NCBI GenBank assembly: GCA_013152695.1
Contig: JAADFV010000331.1
Location: forward strand, 1 to 30,107
DNA from: Chloroflexota bacterium
Lineage (GTDB): Bacteria; Chloroflexota; Anaerolineae; J102
Length of the DNA: 30,107 nt
Reading direction: 5' to 3'
The position numbers and the translations under genes were made by a program. Shown one piece after another: positions 1 through 9,037 of this stretch. Position 1 is the stretch's first letter. Every line of letters starts with the position of its first letter. The notes beneath the pieces are model-generated. The model was given only the letters and a program-made list of their open reading frames with translations. It was not told where the DNA came from and ran no database searches.

Positions 1-1715
1 ATGGTCCAAAGGCGGTGGTAGAGCCCGCCCGCGGCCATGAGTTCATCATGGCTTCCTTGCTCGAGGATACGGCCCCAGTGCAGGACTAAAATTTCGTTCA
101 TTTGCTTCATTCCTACCAGGCGGTGAGTGATGACGAGGACGCTGAGCCGGGCCATGAGGGGCTCCAGGTCGTGCCAGAAGGCCCGTTCGGTGACAGCATC
201 CAGGTTGGCGGTAGGCTCGTCCAGAAGGAGAATGGGAGCATTTTTGAGGAGGGCGCGGGCGATGGCCAGACGCTGGCGCTCACCACCGCTGAGCTGCAAA
301 CCCATCTCCCCCGCCCAGGTCTCCAGTCCCTGGGGGAGGGCGTGTACGAAATCGGCGAGTTGGGCTTGCGCCAGTGCTTGCCATAGCTCATCTTCGCTGG
401 CTTGCGGCTTAGCCAGAAGTAGGTTCTGGCGTAGGGTGGCGTTGAAAATGTGGGTGGTCTGGGAGACGATGCTGAACTGCGCCCGCACCTCATCACTGGC
501 GCAGGTCCGGATATCACAACCATCCAGGGTGATTTGACCCTCTTCGAAATCCCAGAAACGCATGAGAAGGTTGAGCAGCGTACTTTTGCCGGCTCCGCTG
601 GGTCCAACGATGGCGATGCGTCCGCCTGGCGGTAGGGTGAAGCTAATGTGGTCAAGGGCGGGGGGATCGTTGGGTGCGTAGCGGAAGCTCAGGTTTTTGA
701 CGACCAAGGTGGGGTTGTCATCGCTGGCGCAGTGGTGGGGCTGAGTGGGCTCACGGACAGCGGCTGGGGTATCGACCACCTGGAAGATGCGGCGGGCCGC
801 AGTCAAGGTGGCAGAGAGGTGCTGGAAGGCCAGGGGTAAAGGCTGTACAGCCTCGAAGGCGGCCATAACACCCAGGGCGATAACGGCAAGATTGACGCCA
901 GCCAGGTGTCCAGATATCACCTCGGGGATGGCGAAGAATAGGGCTATGACAACGGCCAGGTTCATGATCAAGGTAATGCCGGCGTCGTTGAGGGCGGTCA
1001 TGGCCCCAAGTTTGTTCTGAACCCGCCCTGTTTCCTGGTTCAAGGCCTCTGTCTCAGCGAGATAGGTGTCTTCGGCGCCGTAGGCCAGCAGATCGGCCAT
1101 GCCCTGGATGCCGTCGATCAGTTGGGCATTGAGCTGGGAGCGGAGAACGACGGCCTGCCTGCCTGGCCCTTGGGCAAGGCGCTGTATCAGAAAGGGAAAA
1201 GCGGTTCCCGCAAGAATGAGAAGCAGTGCCACAGCCAGGGCAGCACGGGGACTGAAGAGGTTGAGTAGTAGCCAGCTAAGAAGGATGATTGCCAGTGCGA
1301 CCAGGGGTGGGGCGAGGACACGGATGAAGAAATTCTCAAGCTCGTCGACATCTGCCAGGAGTCGGGTGAGGAGGTCGCCACTGCGATAATCTTGCAGGCG
1401 GGCGGGGGCCAGGGGTTCGATGTGCTGGTAGAGCCAGACGCGAATGCGAGCCAGCAGCCGGAAGTTGAGATCGTGGGAAACGTAGCGTTCCAGGTAGCGG
1501 AACAGCCCACGGCTGATACCGAAGAATCGTACACCGACAATCGCAACTTGTAAGTCGGCGATGGAGGGATGTAGCGCTGCTTTGGCGATGATAAAGGCAG
1601 AGGTCATCATCAAGCCGATGCTACTGGCGACGGTAGCAAAACCGAGAAAGGTGGCCAAGAGAATACGCAGCCAGAAGCCGGAAACAAGGCGGAGAAGGCG
1701 GCAGAAAGTATTCAT
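1..1715 (-). CDS. cydC: CydC-like subunit of the CydDC heterodimeric ABC exporter (3' end cut by window edge)
   Basis: The frame is open from the ATG at 1715 to the window edge, giving 571 residues, so only the last few residues are probably missing. CydDC exports thiols (glutathione/cysteine in E. coli) and is needed to assemble cytochrome bd. The N-terminal half is an ABC transmembrane domain. The ATPase domain has Walker A GPSGAGKST near residue 370, signature LSGGERQR near 477, Walker B LLLDEPTANLD and an H-loop TH. The start codon overlaps the cydD stop as ATGA (1712-1715), so the two subunits are translationally coupled. Assignment as CydC rather than a generic exporter rests on its place after cydD and beside cydAB. 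Confidence 0.9.
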   Translation of the reverse strand, partial: MNTFCRLLRLVSGFWLRILLATFLGFATVASSIGLMMTSAFIIAKAALHPSIADLQVAIVGVRFFGISRGLFRYLERYVSHDLNFRLLARIRVWLYQHIEPLAPARLQDYRSGDLLTRLLADVDELENFFIRVLAPPLVALAIILLSWLLLNLFSPRAALAVALLLILAGTAFPFLIQRLAQGPGRQAVVLRSQLNAQLIDGIQGMADLLAYGAEDTYLAETEALNQETGRVQNKLGAMTALNDAGITLIMNLAVVIALFFAIPEVISGHLAGVNLAVIALGVMAAFEAVQPLPLAFQHLSATLTAARRIFQVVDTPAAVREPTQPHHCASDDNPTLVVKNLSFRYAPNDPPALDHISFTLPPGGRIAIVGPSGAGKSTLLNLLMRFWDFEEGQITLDGCDIRTCASDEVRAQFSIVSQTTHIFNATLRQNLLLAKPQASEDELWQALAQAQLADFVHALPQGLETWAGEMGLQLSGGERQRLAIARALLKNAPILLLDEPTANLDAVTERAFWHDLEPLMARLSVLVITHRLVGMKQMNEILVLHWGRILEQGSHDELMAAGGLYHRLWT

Positions 1716-3493
1716 AAGGCGTTCCTGTAGCTTTGAATGAGCTGCCGGTATGCGCCATGAGGACGGGCAACAAGCGTGGTGTGATCACCAGTCTCGACGA
1801 TCTGACCATTTTGCATGACAAGGAGGCGTTGGACGCGGGTGATGGTGTTGAGGCGGTGGGCAATGATAAGGGCGGTGCGGCCCTGCAAGAGGCGCGTGAT
1901 GGCCTGTTGGATTTGTTCCTCCGTCTCGGGGTCCAGGTTGGCGGTGGGCTCGTCCAGGATGACAAAGGGGGCGTCGCGCAGGAAGGCGCGAGCGAGAGCG
2001 ATACGCTGGGCCTGGCCGCCGCTAAGGCGGGCACCACGTTCACCTACGATGGTGCCATAACCTTCAGGAAATGTTTGAATGAAGTCATGGGCAAAGGCCT
2101 CTTTAGCAGCGAGGACAACCGTGTCCAGGTTTGCACCGGGCTGGCCCAGGCGGATATTATCGGCAATGCTCATGTTGAAGAGATAAGGACGCTGGGGCAT
2201 CCAGGCGATGTGCTGCCGCCAGGTTTTGGCGTCGATACGCGCGAATGGAATATCATCGAGGAAGATACGCCCCGAGGTGGGTTCGATGAAACGCATGAGC
2301 AAGGCGGCAATGGTGCTTTTACCGGCGCCGCTGGCTCCAACCAGGGCAATGTGCTCACCTTTTTCGATTTCGAAGCTAATCTCGTGCAATGCCTGGCGCT
2401 GGCCCTCCTCATAGCTGACACTGACAGCTTCGAAGCGGATACGAAAGTCGCCAGCAAGGGTCTGGTTCAGCGAGGGGAGGGTTGCGGCAAGCGCAGAAGA
2501 AGGGGGTGGGTTCACCTCGAGGGTGGAGGTAGCATGGGATGGTTGCCTATCCAAAATGCTGAATATGCGCTCTGCTGCGGCAACACCGTCCATGCCAGCA
2601 TGAAAACGGCTGCCGAGGAGACGCAGGGGCTGGTAGAAGTCGGGGGCAAGGATGAGGATAAAGAAGGCGGAGCGGAAGTCCATGTGGCCGCGCATGACGC
2701 GGATACCGATTTCGACGGCAATGACAGCGACACTGATGGTGGCGAGCATTTCCAGAACCAGGGCGGAGAGGAAGGCGACGCGCAAAACACCCATGGTGGT
2801 TTTGCGGTAATCATCGCTGATGCGGGCAATGATGCGAAGTTGATCGCGGGCACGGCCAAAAAGTTTGAGGGTCGGTAGGCCCTGGATGATATCGAGAAAG
2901 TGGGCAGCGAGGCGGCTGAGTGTGGTCCACTGGCGTTGGGTCAGGCTCTCGGCAGCATTCCCAATGAGGATCATGAAGAGGGGAATGAGGGGGGCGGTCA
3001 CGAGGAGAACAAAGCCAGAGAGAGGATCGTTAGGGAAAACGGCAATGAGGATGGTGAGAGGCATGATCAGAGCCAAAGCCACCTGGGGCAAGTATTGGCT
3101 GAAATAAGCATCCAGAGCTTCGACGCCCGACGTTAGGGTGTTGGCCAGTTCACCACTGCGCTCCTCCATCGTGTAGGCGGGGCCCAGTTCCAGGAGATGG
3201 CGGCTGAGCCGGCCTCTCAGCTCGGTCTTGACTCCCACCGCCAGTTTTTTACCCGCGCTTTCACTGCCCCAGGCAAAAATAAAACGAATTAGGGCCAGCA
3301 CTGCCAGAACAATCAGTAGGGAACGTACTTCATTCAGTGTTTGTTTTTGAAGGAAGACACGGTCGACGATGAGGCTGAGCGTATGGGCCTGGCCGACGAT
3401 AATGATGCCGACAATGAAGCCCAGGCCGATGGTTAGGGCCAGCCAGAATCGCAACTGCAGGGCCGCGGAGAGGAGGTTGCGGTTGAATTTCAT
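1712..3493 (-). CDS. cydD: CydD-like subunit of the CydDC heterodimeric ABC exporter
   Basis: 593 residues, the normal length for a full ABC half-transporter. The first 300 residues hold the transmembrane helices. The ATPase domain has Walker A GASGAGKST near residue 390, signature LSGGQAQRIALARA, Walker B FVILDEPTANLD and H-loop AHRL. Known role of the family: with CydC it exports reductant to the extracytoplasmic side, which cytochrome bd maturation requires. It lies downstream of cydAB on the same strand, separated by 145 bases that contain an intrinsic terminator, and overlaps cydC by four bases. The order cydA-cydB-cydD-cydC is typical of Gram-positive and Chloroflexota genomes. Confidence 0.92.
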   Translation of the reverse strand: MKFNRNLLSAALQLRFWLALTIGLGFIVGIIIVGQAHTLSLIVDRVFLQKQTLNEVRSLLIVLAVLALIRFIFAWGSESAGKKLAVGVKTELRGRLSRHLLELGPAYTMEERSGELANTLTSGVEALDAYFSQYLPQVALALIMPLTILIAVFPNDPLSGFVLLVTAPLIPLFMILIGNAAESLTQRQWTTLSRLAAHFLDIIQGLPTLKLFGRARDQLRIIARISDDYRKTTMGVLRVAFLSALVLEMLATISVAVIAVEIGIRVMRGHMDFRSAFFILILAPDFYQPLRLLGSRFHAGMDGVAAAERIFSILDRQPSHATSTLEVNPPPSSALAATLPSLNQTLAGDFRIRFEAVSVSYEEGQRQALHEISFEIEKGEHIALVGASGAGKSTIAALLMRFIEPTSGRIFLDDIPFARIDAKTWRQHIAWMPQRPYLFNMSIADNIRLGQPGANLDTVVLAAKEAFAHDFIQTFPEGYGTIVGERGARLSGGQAQRIALARAFLRDAPFVILDEPTANLDPETEEQIQQAITRLLQGRTALIIAHRLNTITRVQRLLVMQNGQIVETGDHTTLVARPHGAYRQLIQSYRNAL

Positions 3494-3578
3494 AAAGGAA
3501 TGATCTCACGCGAGGGTGTGAGGGCGCAAGAGAGGGGTGGGTAGGGATGCACAAAGAGAGGGACAAAGGTATGCGGTG

Positions 3579-3613
3579 ATAAAAACGCCCCCGGCCCAAA
3601 AGCCAGAGGCGTT
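3579..3613 (-). terminator. Intrinsic terminator between cydB and cydD
   Basis: Reading the minus strand, a 12-bp stem (two G-T wobbles) with a 6-base loop occupies 3613-3584 and is followed at once by a run of five T. It begins 25 bases past the cydB stop. It would end or attenuate the cydAB transcript, leaving cydDC to readthrough or to its own promoter in the remaining 85 bases. On the plus strand the T-run is poor, so it acts in the cyd direction. Confidence 0.8.
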
Positions 3614-3638
3614 ATTCTGGAGATAATCCTGAATGACT

Positions 3639-4652
3639 TTAGTATTCCATCTCGTGTTCCAGAGTGAGGCGCTCCCGGAATTTCCAGTAGGTCCAGCCTT
3701 GATAGATGAGGACGATGGGGGTGAAGATGAGGGCAACAAAAGTCATGATTTTGAGGGTGTAGGGACTGGAAGAGGCGTTGTAGATGGTCAGGCTCCAGTC
3801 AGGATTGAGGGTCGAAGGCATGACGTTGGGATAGAGACCGATGAAGGCGGTGAAGGTGGTGGCGACGATGGTCAGAGCGGTCATGACAAAGGCCCAGCCA
3901 TGACGCTCTTCTCGCAGGAGCCAGCCCGCGGCAAGTAAGGCCAGGGCTGCGATGACGGCAATTGGACCGGGATTAGGACCTAGACCCTTGAAAAGATCGG
4001 TAGTCATGTAGCCCATGGCCACAAAGAGTACCAGCAATATCACCGAGACCAGCCACAGCTTCTGGGCGGTGTTGTGGGCTCGCGTTTTGACCGGCTCCCC
4101 CACTTTCAGGGCGAGAAAGACGGCACCGTGCAGGATGAAAATTGCCACAGCAGTGAGGCCGCCCAGCAAGGCAAAGGGATTGAGTAGACCGAAAAAGCTG
4201 CCGACAAAGTTCATGTTTTCATCGATGGGTACGCCCCGGACGATATTGGTCATCGCTACACCCCACAAGAGTGCTGGCAAAAAACTACCGATAAAGATGG
4301 CCCAATCCCACCGGTTACGCCATTTTGGGCTTTCATCTTTGCTGCGATACTCAAATGAGACACCGCGCAGGATGAGAGCAAGAAGCATGAGTAGCAAGGC
4401 GAGGTAGAAACCACTGAATAAGGTGGCGTACCATTGGGGAAAAGCGGCAAACATAGCCCCACCCGCGGTCAACATCCATACTTCGTTCCCATCCCAGAAG
4501 GGGCCGATAGCATTGATGATAAGGCGACGTTCGTCATCGTTTTTGCCGAGAAAGGGGAGGAGGATGCCGACGCCGTAATCGAAGCCTTCCAGCAAGAAAA
4601 AGCCGGCAAACAGTACTGCAATGAGGATGAACCAGATAATATTTAGATCCAT
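3639..4652 (-). CDS. cydB: Cytochrome bd ubiquinol oxidase subunit II
   Basis: Membrane subunit that pairs with CydA in the bd-type quinol oxidase, a high-affinity oxygen-reducing terminal oxidase. 337 residues from the ATG at 4652, chosen because AGGAG lies eight bases upstream; an ATG at 4673 would add seven residues without a better ribosome site. The N-terminus has the family pattern LEGFDYGVG and then GPFWDGNEVW, followed by repeated hydrophobic helices. It starts 20 bases after the cydA stop, so the two are co-transcribed. An intrinsic terminator follows. Confidence 0.95.
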   Translation of the reverse strand: MDLNIIWFILIAVLFAGFFLLEGFDYGVGILLPFLGKNDDERRLIINAIGPFWDGNEVWMLTAGGAMFAAFPQWYATLFSGFYLALLLMLLALILRGVSFEYRSKDESPKWRNRWDWAIFIGSFLPALLWGVAMTNIVRGVPIDENMNFVGSFFGLLNPFALLGGLTAVAIFILHGAVFLALKVGEPVKTRAHNTAQKLWLVSVILLVLFVAMGYMTTDLFKGLGPNPGPIAVIAALALLAAGWLLREERHGWAFVMTALTIVATTFTAFIGLYPNVMPSTLNPDWSLTIYNASSSPYTLKIMTFVALIFTPIVLIYQGWTYWKFRERLTLEHEMEY

Positions 4653-4672
4653 GATGAATTCTCCTGTTATCA

Positions 4673-6064
4673 CTAAGCGCCAACGAGGCTGGGCGCGGGC
4701 GTGTCAGACGATTCGGCTTGAGACTCGTCGTCGGGGTCTTTTCTGGCGTATTTCAGGAGCAGATAGACATCTGCCACGATGAGGACAGCGTAAAGAAGGG
4801 TGTACGTGACCAGAGAAAGAAGTACCCAACTGGCGGGAACGGTGTTGGAAACACCCTCCTCCGTGCGCATCAAACCAAAGACGACCCAGGGTTGGCGGGC
4901 AAGTTCTGTAAAAAGCCAACCGGTGGCATTGGCGAAATAAGGTAGGAACAGGGCCCAGACTGTAGCCAGGAGGAAGGTGGTGTGTTGGCGAAAGTCTTGT
5001 TTTTTGAACATAAGCCACAATCCATGCAGGACCAACAGCAACATAAGCGTGCCTGCCCCCACCATGATACGGAAATTCCAGTAAGCAAGCATGGAGTTGG
5101 GGATATAGTTCCCCGGTCCGTACTTCTGTTCATATTCAGCTTGAAGTTGGTTCATCCCCTTCACTTCACAGCTGAAATTATTGCATGAAAGAAAGCTCAG
5201 GAGTCTCGGAATTTTAATGGCAAAGATATCTTCTCGGTTCTTCATATCGCCGATGGTGAAAAGAGAGAGTGCTGCCGGTTGCTCACTGTTCCACAGGGCC
5301 TCAGCTGCCGCCATTTTCATGGGCTGAGCCTCCACCATGTGCTGCCCCTGGGTATGGCCTGTGGTGGCAACCAGTAAAGTACCAATAAAACCGTAGATGA
5401 TGGCCATTTTCAGAGCTTGGGAGAACAATTCCGCATCTTTTTTTCGCCGCAACAGGTGCCAGGCAGCCACACCTGCGACAAAAAAGCCGGTTGTGGCCAT
5501 GCCAGAGAAGAAAACGTGTGGGAATTGGTAGAAAATATGGGGATTGGTAGCAACAGCAAGGAAATCGGTCATGACTGCCCTTCCCCCTTCCAACTTGTAC
5601 CCTACCGGCTCCTGCATCCATGAATTGGCAACGAGTATCCAAATGGCGGAAAGGTTACTGCCCAGGGCCACGAGCCAGATGGTTGCAAGGTGCATCTTCT
5701 TCGAGAGTTTTTCCCAGCCAAATATCCAGATACCCAGGAAGGTAGACTCCATAAAGAAGGCCAGCAGCGCTTCGATAGCCAGCGGTACGCCAAAGATATC
5801 GCCTACAAAACGGGAGTACTGCGACCAGTTCATCCCAAACTGAAATTCCTGAACAATACCTGTAGCCACACCGATGGCAAAGTTAATCAGGAACAGCGTC
5901 CCGAAGTACTTTGTCATACGCTTATATTTTTCATCCCCTGTACGGACATAGATAGTTTCCATGATCGCCAAGAGGATGGAAAATCCCAGCGTGAGCGGCA
6001 CAAAAAACCAGTGGTACACGGTAACAATCGAAAATTGCAATCGTGCGAGGAATAATGCATCCAT
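4673..6064 (-). CDS. cydA: Cytochrome bd ubiquinol oxidase subunit I
   Basis: Heme-bearing subunit of cytochrome bd. 463 residues from the ATG at 6064, supported by AAGGAGA seven to eight bases upstream; the frame extends further upstream but that extension is not family-like. Visible landmarks: the heme-ligand histidine at residue 18 (VYHWFF), the block EFQFGMNW with its conserved Glu, QFPHVFFSG, a quinol-binding loop with GHTQGQ, and FRIMVG carrying the Met ligand. The length and compact loop match the short-Q-loop class rather than the 520-residue E. coli type. The signature usually written GRQPW reads ARQPW (Ala389), while the preceding Glu387 is kept. A clear promoter lies about 63 bases upstream. 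Confidence 0.96.
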   Translation of the reverse strand: MDALFLARLQFSIVTVYHWFFVPLTLGFSILLAIMETIYVRTGDEKYKRMTKYFGTLFLINFAIGVATGIVQEFQFGMNWSQYSRFVGDIFGVPLAIEALLAFFMESTFLGIWIFGWEKLSKKMHLATIWLVALGSNLSAIWILVANSWMQEPVGYKLEGGRAVMTDFLAVATNPHIFYQFPHVFFSGMATTGFFVAGVAAWHLLRRKKDAELFSQALKMAIIYGFIGTLLVATTGHTQGQHMVEAQPMKMAAAEALWNSEQPAALSLFTIGDMKNREDIFAIKIPRLLSFLSCNNFSCEVKGMNQLQAEYEQKYGPGNYIPNSMLAYWNFRIMVGAGTLMLLLVLHGLWLMFKKQDFRQHTTFLLATVWALFLPYFANATGWLFTELARQPWVVFGLMRTEEGVSNTVPASWVLLSLVTYTLLYAVLIVADVYLLLKYARKDPDDESQAESSDTPAPSLVGA

Positions 6065-6126
6065 AAAGTACTCTCCTTGTGAATTAGGAAGAAAAGAAAC
6101 GATATGTCGTGAACCGCCAAATTTGT

Positions 6127-6162
6127 AACGAGAATTATACATCCGTCCACTTTTCTTTACAA
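6127..6162 (-). promoter_or_regulatory. cydA promoter
   Basis: On the minus strand, TTGTAA at 6162-6157 is followed by a 17-base spacer and a perfect TATAAT at 6139-6134. This predicts a transcript start near 6127 and a 63-base leader before the cydA ATG. No FNR-type TGA-N6-TCA box was found near it. Confidence 0.65.
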
Positions 6163-6241
6163 CGCGTTGATGCAAATATTGTGTAAGTGGCGTTTCATTT
6201 TGTTTCTTGCACGAATATCTTGGCTTTCTTCCCATTGCCCA

Positions 6242-6370
6242 CCATTGTCAAAGATTGTATCAAATTAGTCAGCACAGAAAAAGTGCGTCGCATCTGCCGA
6301 GGTGCGACGCACTTTAATCAGCGAAATTTTCATGTACCAGCAACTAAATTGATACTGTGTCCCATTGTCA
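6242..6370. repeat. Direct repeats CCATTGTCA in the cydA/glycosyltransferase divergent spacer
   Basis: CCATTGTCA occurs at 6242-6250 and again exactly 120 bases later at 6362-6370. A related CCATTGCCC lies at 6232-6240, ten bases before the first copy. The copies flank the hairpin at 6280-6315 and lie between the two divergent promoters, so they could be operator half-sites. No known regulator motif was matched with confidence. Confidence 0.3.
6280..6315. other. Perfect 13-bp inverted repeat (hairpin) in the divergent spacer
   Basis: AAAGTGCGTCGCA at 6280-6292 is the exact reverse complement of 6303-6315, with a 10-base loop. On the minus strand the stem is followed by five T, as in an intrinsic terminator, yet it lies upstream of the cydA promoter where no minus-strand gene is seen to end. 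It could insulate the two divergent units, end a small RNA, or be a protein-binding palindrome. It belongs to a 485-base spacer (6065-6549) with no supported gene. Confidence 0.6.
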
Positions 6371-6377
6371 CATAGCA

Positions 6378-6407
6378 TTGAGAAGCCACTCGTTTATGTG
6401 TTAGAAT
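6378..6407 (+). promoter_or_regulatory. Promoter of the glycosyltransferase-SanA-ABC operon
   Basis: TTGAGA at 6378-6383 and TAGAAT at 6402-6407 are separated by 18 bases, a reasonable sigma-70-type promoter reading right. The leader to the first gene would be about 140 bases. The same TAGAAT hexamer recurs at other promoter candidates in this window. Confidence 0.45.
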
Positions 6408-6549
6408 AACCAATACAGGTCGAGCACTCAATCAAGTGTAGTTTGCTTGCTGTCATTCAGAGGAAGAAGAACACTGCAGCTCCGCTTACAAAGCTGGCTG
6501 AGGACTTGTGACCGGCAAGTAACTGATCACGATATTCTTATCGGAGGAC

Positions 6550-8340
6550 TTGGCCCAAACACCTATGACACAAGCCATCGAACTCGTGGTTCACATTACT
6601 CATGAAGCTGGCGTCAAAGTTGGCGGTATTGGCGCGGTACTCAACGGTTTATTAGGGGCTCAGGCTTATCGGCAAGCCGTACAACGCAGTATCGTCATCG
6701 GGCTCCTTCCGGCCGAAAACGCCGATGAGATGGAGCGCCTGTTTGCCCCAAGCAACAACCTCAAGTTACGTTATGCCCAGCCTCTCGAAATCGACACCTT
6801 GCCGGCATCTTTGAGCGCACAATTCCGCGATATCGAAGCGTATTATGGTGTCAAAATTTATTATGGCCGACGTCCCTTTGCCGGGATCGAGCATGAAGTG
6901 TTGTTGATCGATGTGTCTCACATGCATACGGCCACGGTCAATGCCTTCAAATATCATTTGTGGGATCGTTACGGCCTTGATTGTGGTCGTTACGAATTTG
7001 ACCCTGAGTTTACCCGCTTTGTCGATTTTGCGGAGCCAGCTTATGCAGCTTTATATCACCTGACTTCTGAGATTGCAGGGTCGCGTCTCCTTCTTGCCCA
7101 TGAATGGATGGGTGTACCCTTTGTGTTGGCGGCGCTCATGAAAGACCCACATCTCTGGCGCACTGCATTTTATGCCCACGAGGTAGCCACAGCCCGCCTC
7201 TTGGTGGAAGAACACCCCGGCCATGATACACGTTTTTACAATGCCATGCAGGTGGCAAAGCGCCAGAATCTGAGCCTGGAAGATGTGTTTGGCAGCCAGG
7301 ATCATTATTACAAGCATGCCCTGGTGCAGCGGGCAGCAATTTGTGACGCGGTGCTGGCTGTGGGCGACTGGGTGGTGGAAGAATTGCGCTTTTTGGGAGG
7401 AAGGTACGCCTCTCGAGCGATAGATCTGGTCTATAACGGCGCACCAGCAGCCGTGATAGAGCTGGAGGATAAAAAGCGCAGTAAGGCGCTCTTACAAGAC
7501 TATGCTCATGCCCTGTTGGGGTATCAGCCCGACTTTGTTTTTAGCCACGTAACCCGTTTTGTCACCAGTAAAGCGCTATGGCGAGATATACGCGTTTTGC
7601 AGCATCTTGATCCGATTCTAGCCGCGGCCGATAAAAGGGCAGTCTTGTTCATCCTTTCAAGCTTCGAGCCGGCCGGCCGGTCTTCGAAAAAGGTGCAGCA
7701 ATGGGAAGCAGAATACGGTTGGCCTGTTCATCATCGTACTGACAATGGTGATTTGTTAGGACTTGAGCGTGATTTTTTCTTTGATGTCCTGGAGCCTTTC
7801 AATCAGAACAGCCGAGCCGTAAAGGCTGTTTTGGTCAATCAGTTTGGATGGAGTCGCGAACGCTGTGGGCAACGTATGCCAGCCGAGATGAATTTTATGG
7901 ATCTGCGTCATGGTACTGATCTCGAATTTGGTCAGAGCATTTACGAACCATTCGGCATCGCCCAGGTTGAGCCCCTGAGCTTTGGGGCGCTGTGCGTGGT
8001 TTCGAATGTGTGCGGTTGCGTGGGCTTTGTCGAGCGCGCCAGCGCAGACTTGCCTACATTCCCCAATCTCATCGTAGCCGACTACATTACCCCACCCCCT
8101 GACTGGGTCTTTCACTCTCCAGCCGATGCTCTTCGTCTCGACCAGTTTGGCCGAGATTTGATCGAGATCCGGAACAGCCAGATTGTGGCAGAGACCATTG
8201 CCCGTCGCCTTCCCCTGACCGATGATCAGGTGAAGGCACTATTGGCGCGCGGACAAACGGTCGGACAACGCATGAGCTGGGAAGTCGTCGTGCAGGACTA
8301 TCTGTTGCCAGCACTTTCTCGAGCTCTACAGGCACGTTAA
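6550..8340 (+). CDS. Glycogen/starch-synthase-like GT-B glycosyltransferase
   Basis: About 591-596 residues. The N-terminal pattern KVGGIGAVL resembles the KVGGLGDV nucleotide-sugar loop of glycogen synthases, and near residue 464 the C-terminal domain shows YEPFGIAQVEPLSFG, the E-x7-E motif of retaining GT-B enzymes. It would transfer glucose or another sugar from a nucleotide donor, probably to a glucan or surface glycan. It is longer than bacterial GlgA (about 480), so the acceptor is uncertain. The start is ambiguous: GGAGG at 6543-6547 is only two bases from TTG at 6550 and 17 bases from ATG at 6565. It heads an operon-like run with a SanA-like protein and two ABC subunits. Confidence 0.75.
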   Translation: MAQTPMTQAIELVVHITHEAGVKVGGIGAVLNGLLGAQAYRQAVQRSIVIGLLPAENADEMERLFAPSNNLKLRYAQPLEIDTLPASLSAQFRDIEAYYGVKIYYGRRPFAGIEHEVLLIDVSHMHTATVNAFKYHLWDRYGLDCGRYEFDPEFTRFVDFAEPAYAALYHLTSEIAGSRLLLAHEWMGVPFVLAALMKDPHLWRTAFYAHEVATARLLVEEHPGHDTRFYNAMQVAKRQNLSLEDVFGSQDHYYKHALVQRAAICDAVLAVGDWVVEELRFLGGRYASRAIDLVYNGAPAAVIELEDKKRSKALLQDYAHALLGYQPDFVFSHVTRFVTSKALWRDIRVLQHLDPILAAADKRAVLFILSSFEPAGRSSKKVQQWEAEYGWPVHHRTDNGDLLGLERDFFFDVLEPFNQNSRAVKAVLVNQFGWSRERCGQRMPAEMNFMDLRHGTDLEFGQSIYEPFGIAQVEPLSFGALCVVSNVCGCVGFVERASADLPTFPNLIVADYITPPPDWVFHSPADALRLDQFGRDLIEIRNSQIVAETIARRLPLTDDQVKALLARGQTVGQRMSWEVVVQDYLLPALSRALQAR

Positions 8341-8355
8341 TCTCCGAGTCTAACG

Positions 8356-9000
8356 ATGTCTCGTTGGCAAGGGCTGTTGATTTTCAGCGGTGGCATCATG
8401 GGTGCTGCCTTACTCCTGGCTGTGGCTGCTTACCTCGACGTAAGCTATCGTTATCGCCAGGACATTGTTGCTCCTGATGAGATTGAAGAACCAGCGGTCG
8501 CATTGGTTTTAGGAGCAGGCATCTATCCCAGCGGCCAACTCAGCATTGTGCTCAAAGATCGGATGCTTACGGCCATCGAACTTTATGAGCAGGGAAAAAG
8601 TACACACTTGTTACTCAGCGGAGACAATCGTTTCATCGACTATAATGAACCGGCGCGTATGGCGGAGTTTGCCCGCAGCCGGGGCGTACCCGAAGAGGCT
8701 ATCGTTTACGATTATGCCGGACGCCGTACCTATGATTCCTGTTACCGCGCCCGCCACATCTTTGGCCAGAAGCGGGTGATCGTTGTCACACAGGCCTTTC
8801 ATTTGCCGCGAGCCCTCTATCTTTGCCAATCTGTAGGGATAGAGGCGGTGGGTGTGGTCGCTGATCGACGCCCCTACACCTATGCAGCCTGGTTTGGTTT
8901 TCGCGAGGCTCTGGCCCGGATGCGTGCCTGGTTCGATGTCCATATTCTTCATCCAGCCGTTGTCGGCGGTGAGCCCATTGATATTCCCTCTGGGCGATGA
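8356..9000 (+). CDS. SanA/ElyC/YdcF-like (DUF218) membrane protein
   Basis: 214 residues. An N-terminal membrane helix (about residues 6-25) is followed by a DUF218 domain: LVLGAGI, the segment SIVLKDRMLTAIELY, LLLSGDN near residue 94, the acidic YNEPARMAEFA segment, and VVTQAFHLPRAL. These match the SanA branch, linked in enterobacteria to envelope integrity and vancomycin exclusion at high temperature; the biochemical activity is not settled. It begins 15 bases after the glycosyltransferase stop, which fits a cell-envelope role for the operon. Confidence 0.85.
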   Translation: MSRWQGLLIFSGGIMGAALLLAVAAYLDVSYRYRQDIVAPDEIEEPAVALVLGAGIYPSGQLSIVLKDRMLTAIELYEQGKSTHLLLSGDNRFIDYNEPARMAEFARSRGVPEEAIVYDYAGRRTYDSCYRARHIFGQKRVIVVTQAFHLPRALYLCQSVGIEAVGVVADRRPYTYAAWFGFREALARMRAWFDVHILHPAVVGGEPIDIPSGR

Positions 9001-9037
9001 TGCGGTAATACTCGCTCTCTCAACTCTCGTATAGAGC

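Noticed and set aside
1733..2878. A 381-codon open frame on the plus strand opposite cydD
   Set aside because: It is antisense to a well-supported ABC gene, has Gly/Glu-rich low-complexity protein typical of shadow frames, and matches no family.
6065..6549. FNR-type half-sites (TTGAT) near the cydA promoter
   Set aside because: No complete TGA-N6-TCA box is present in the spacer.
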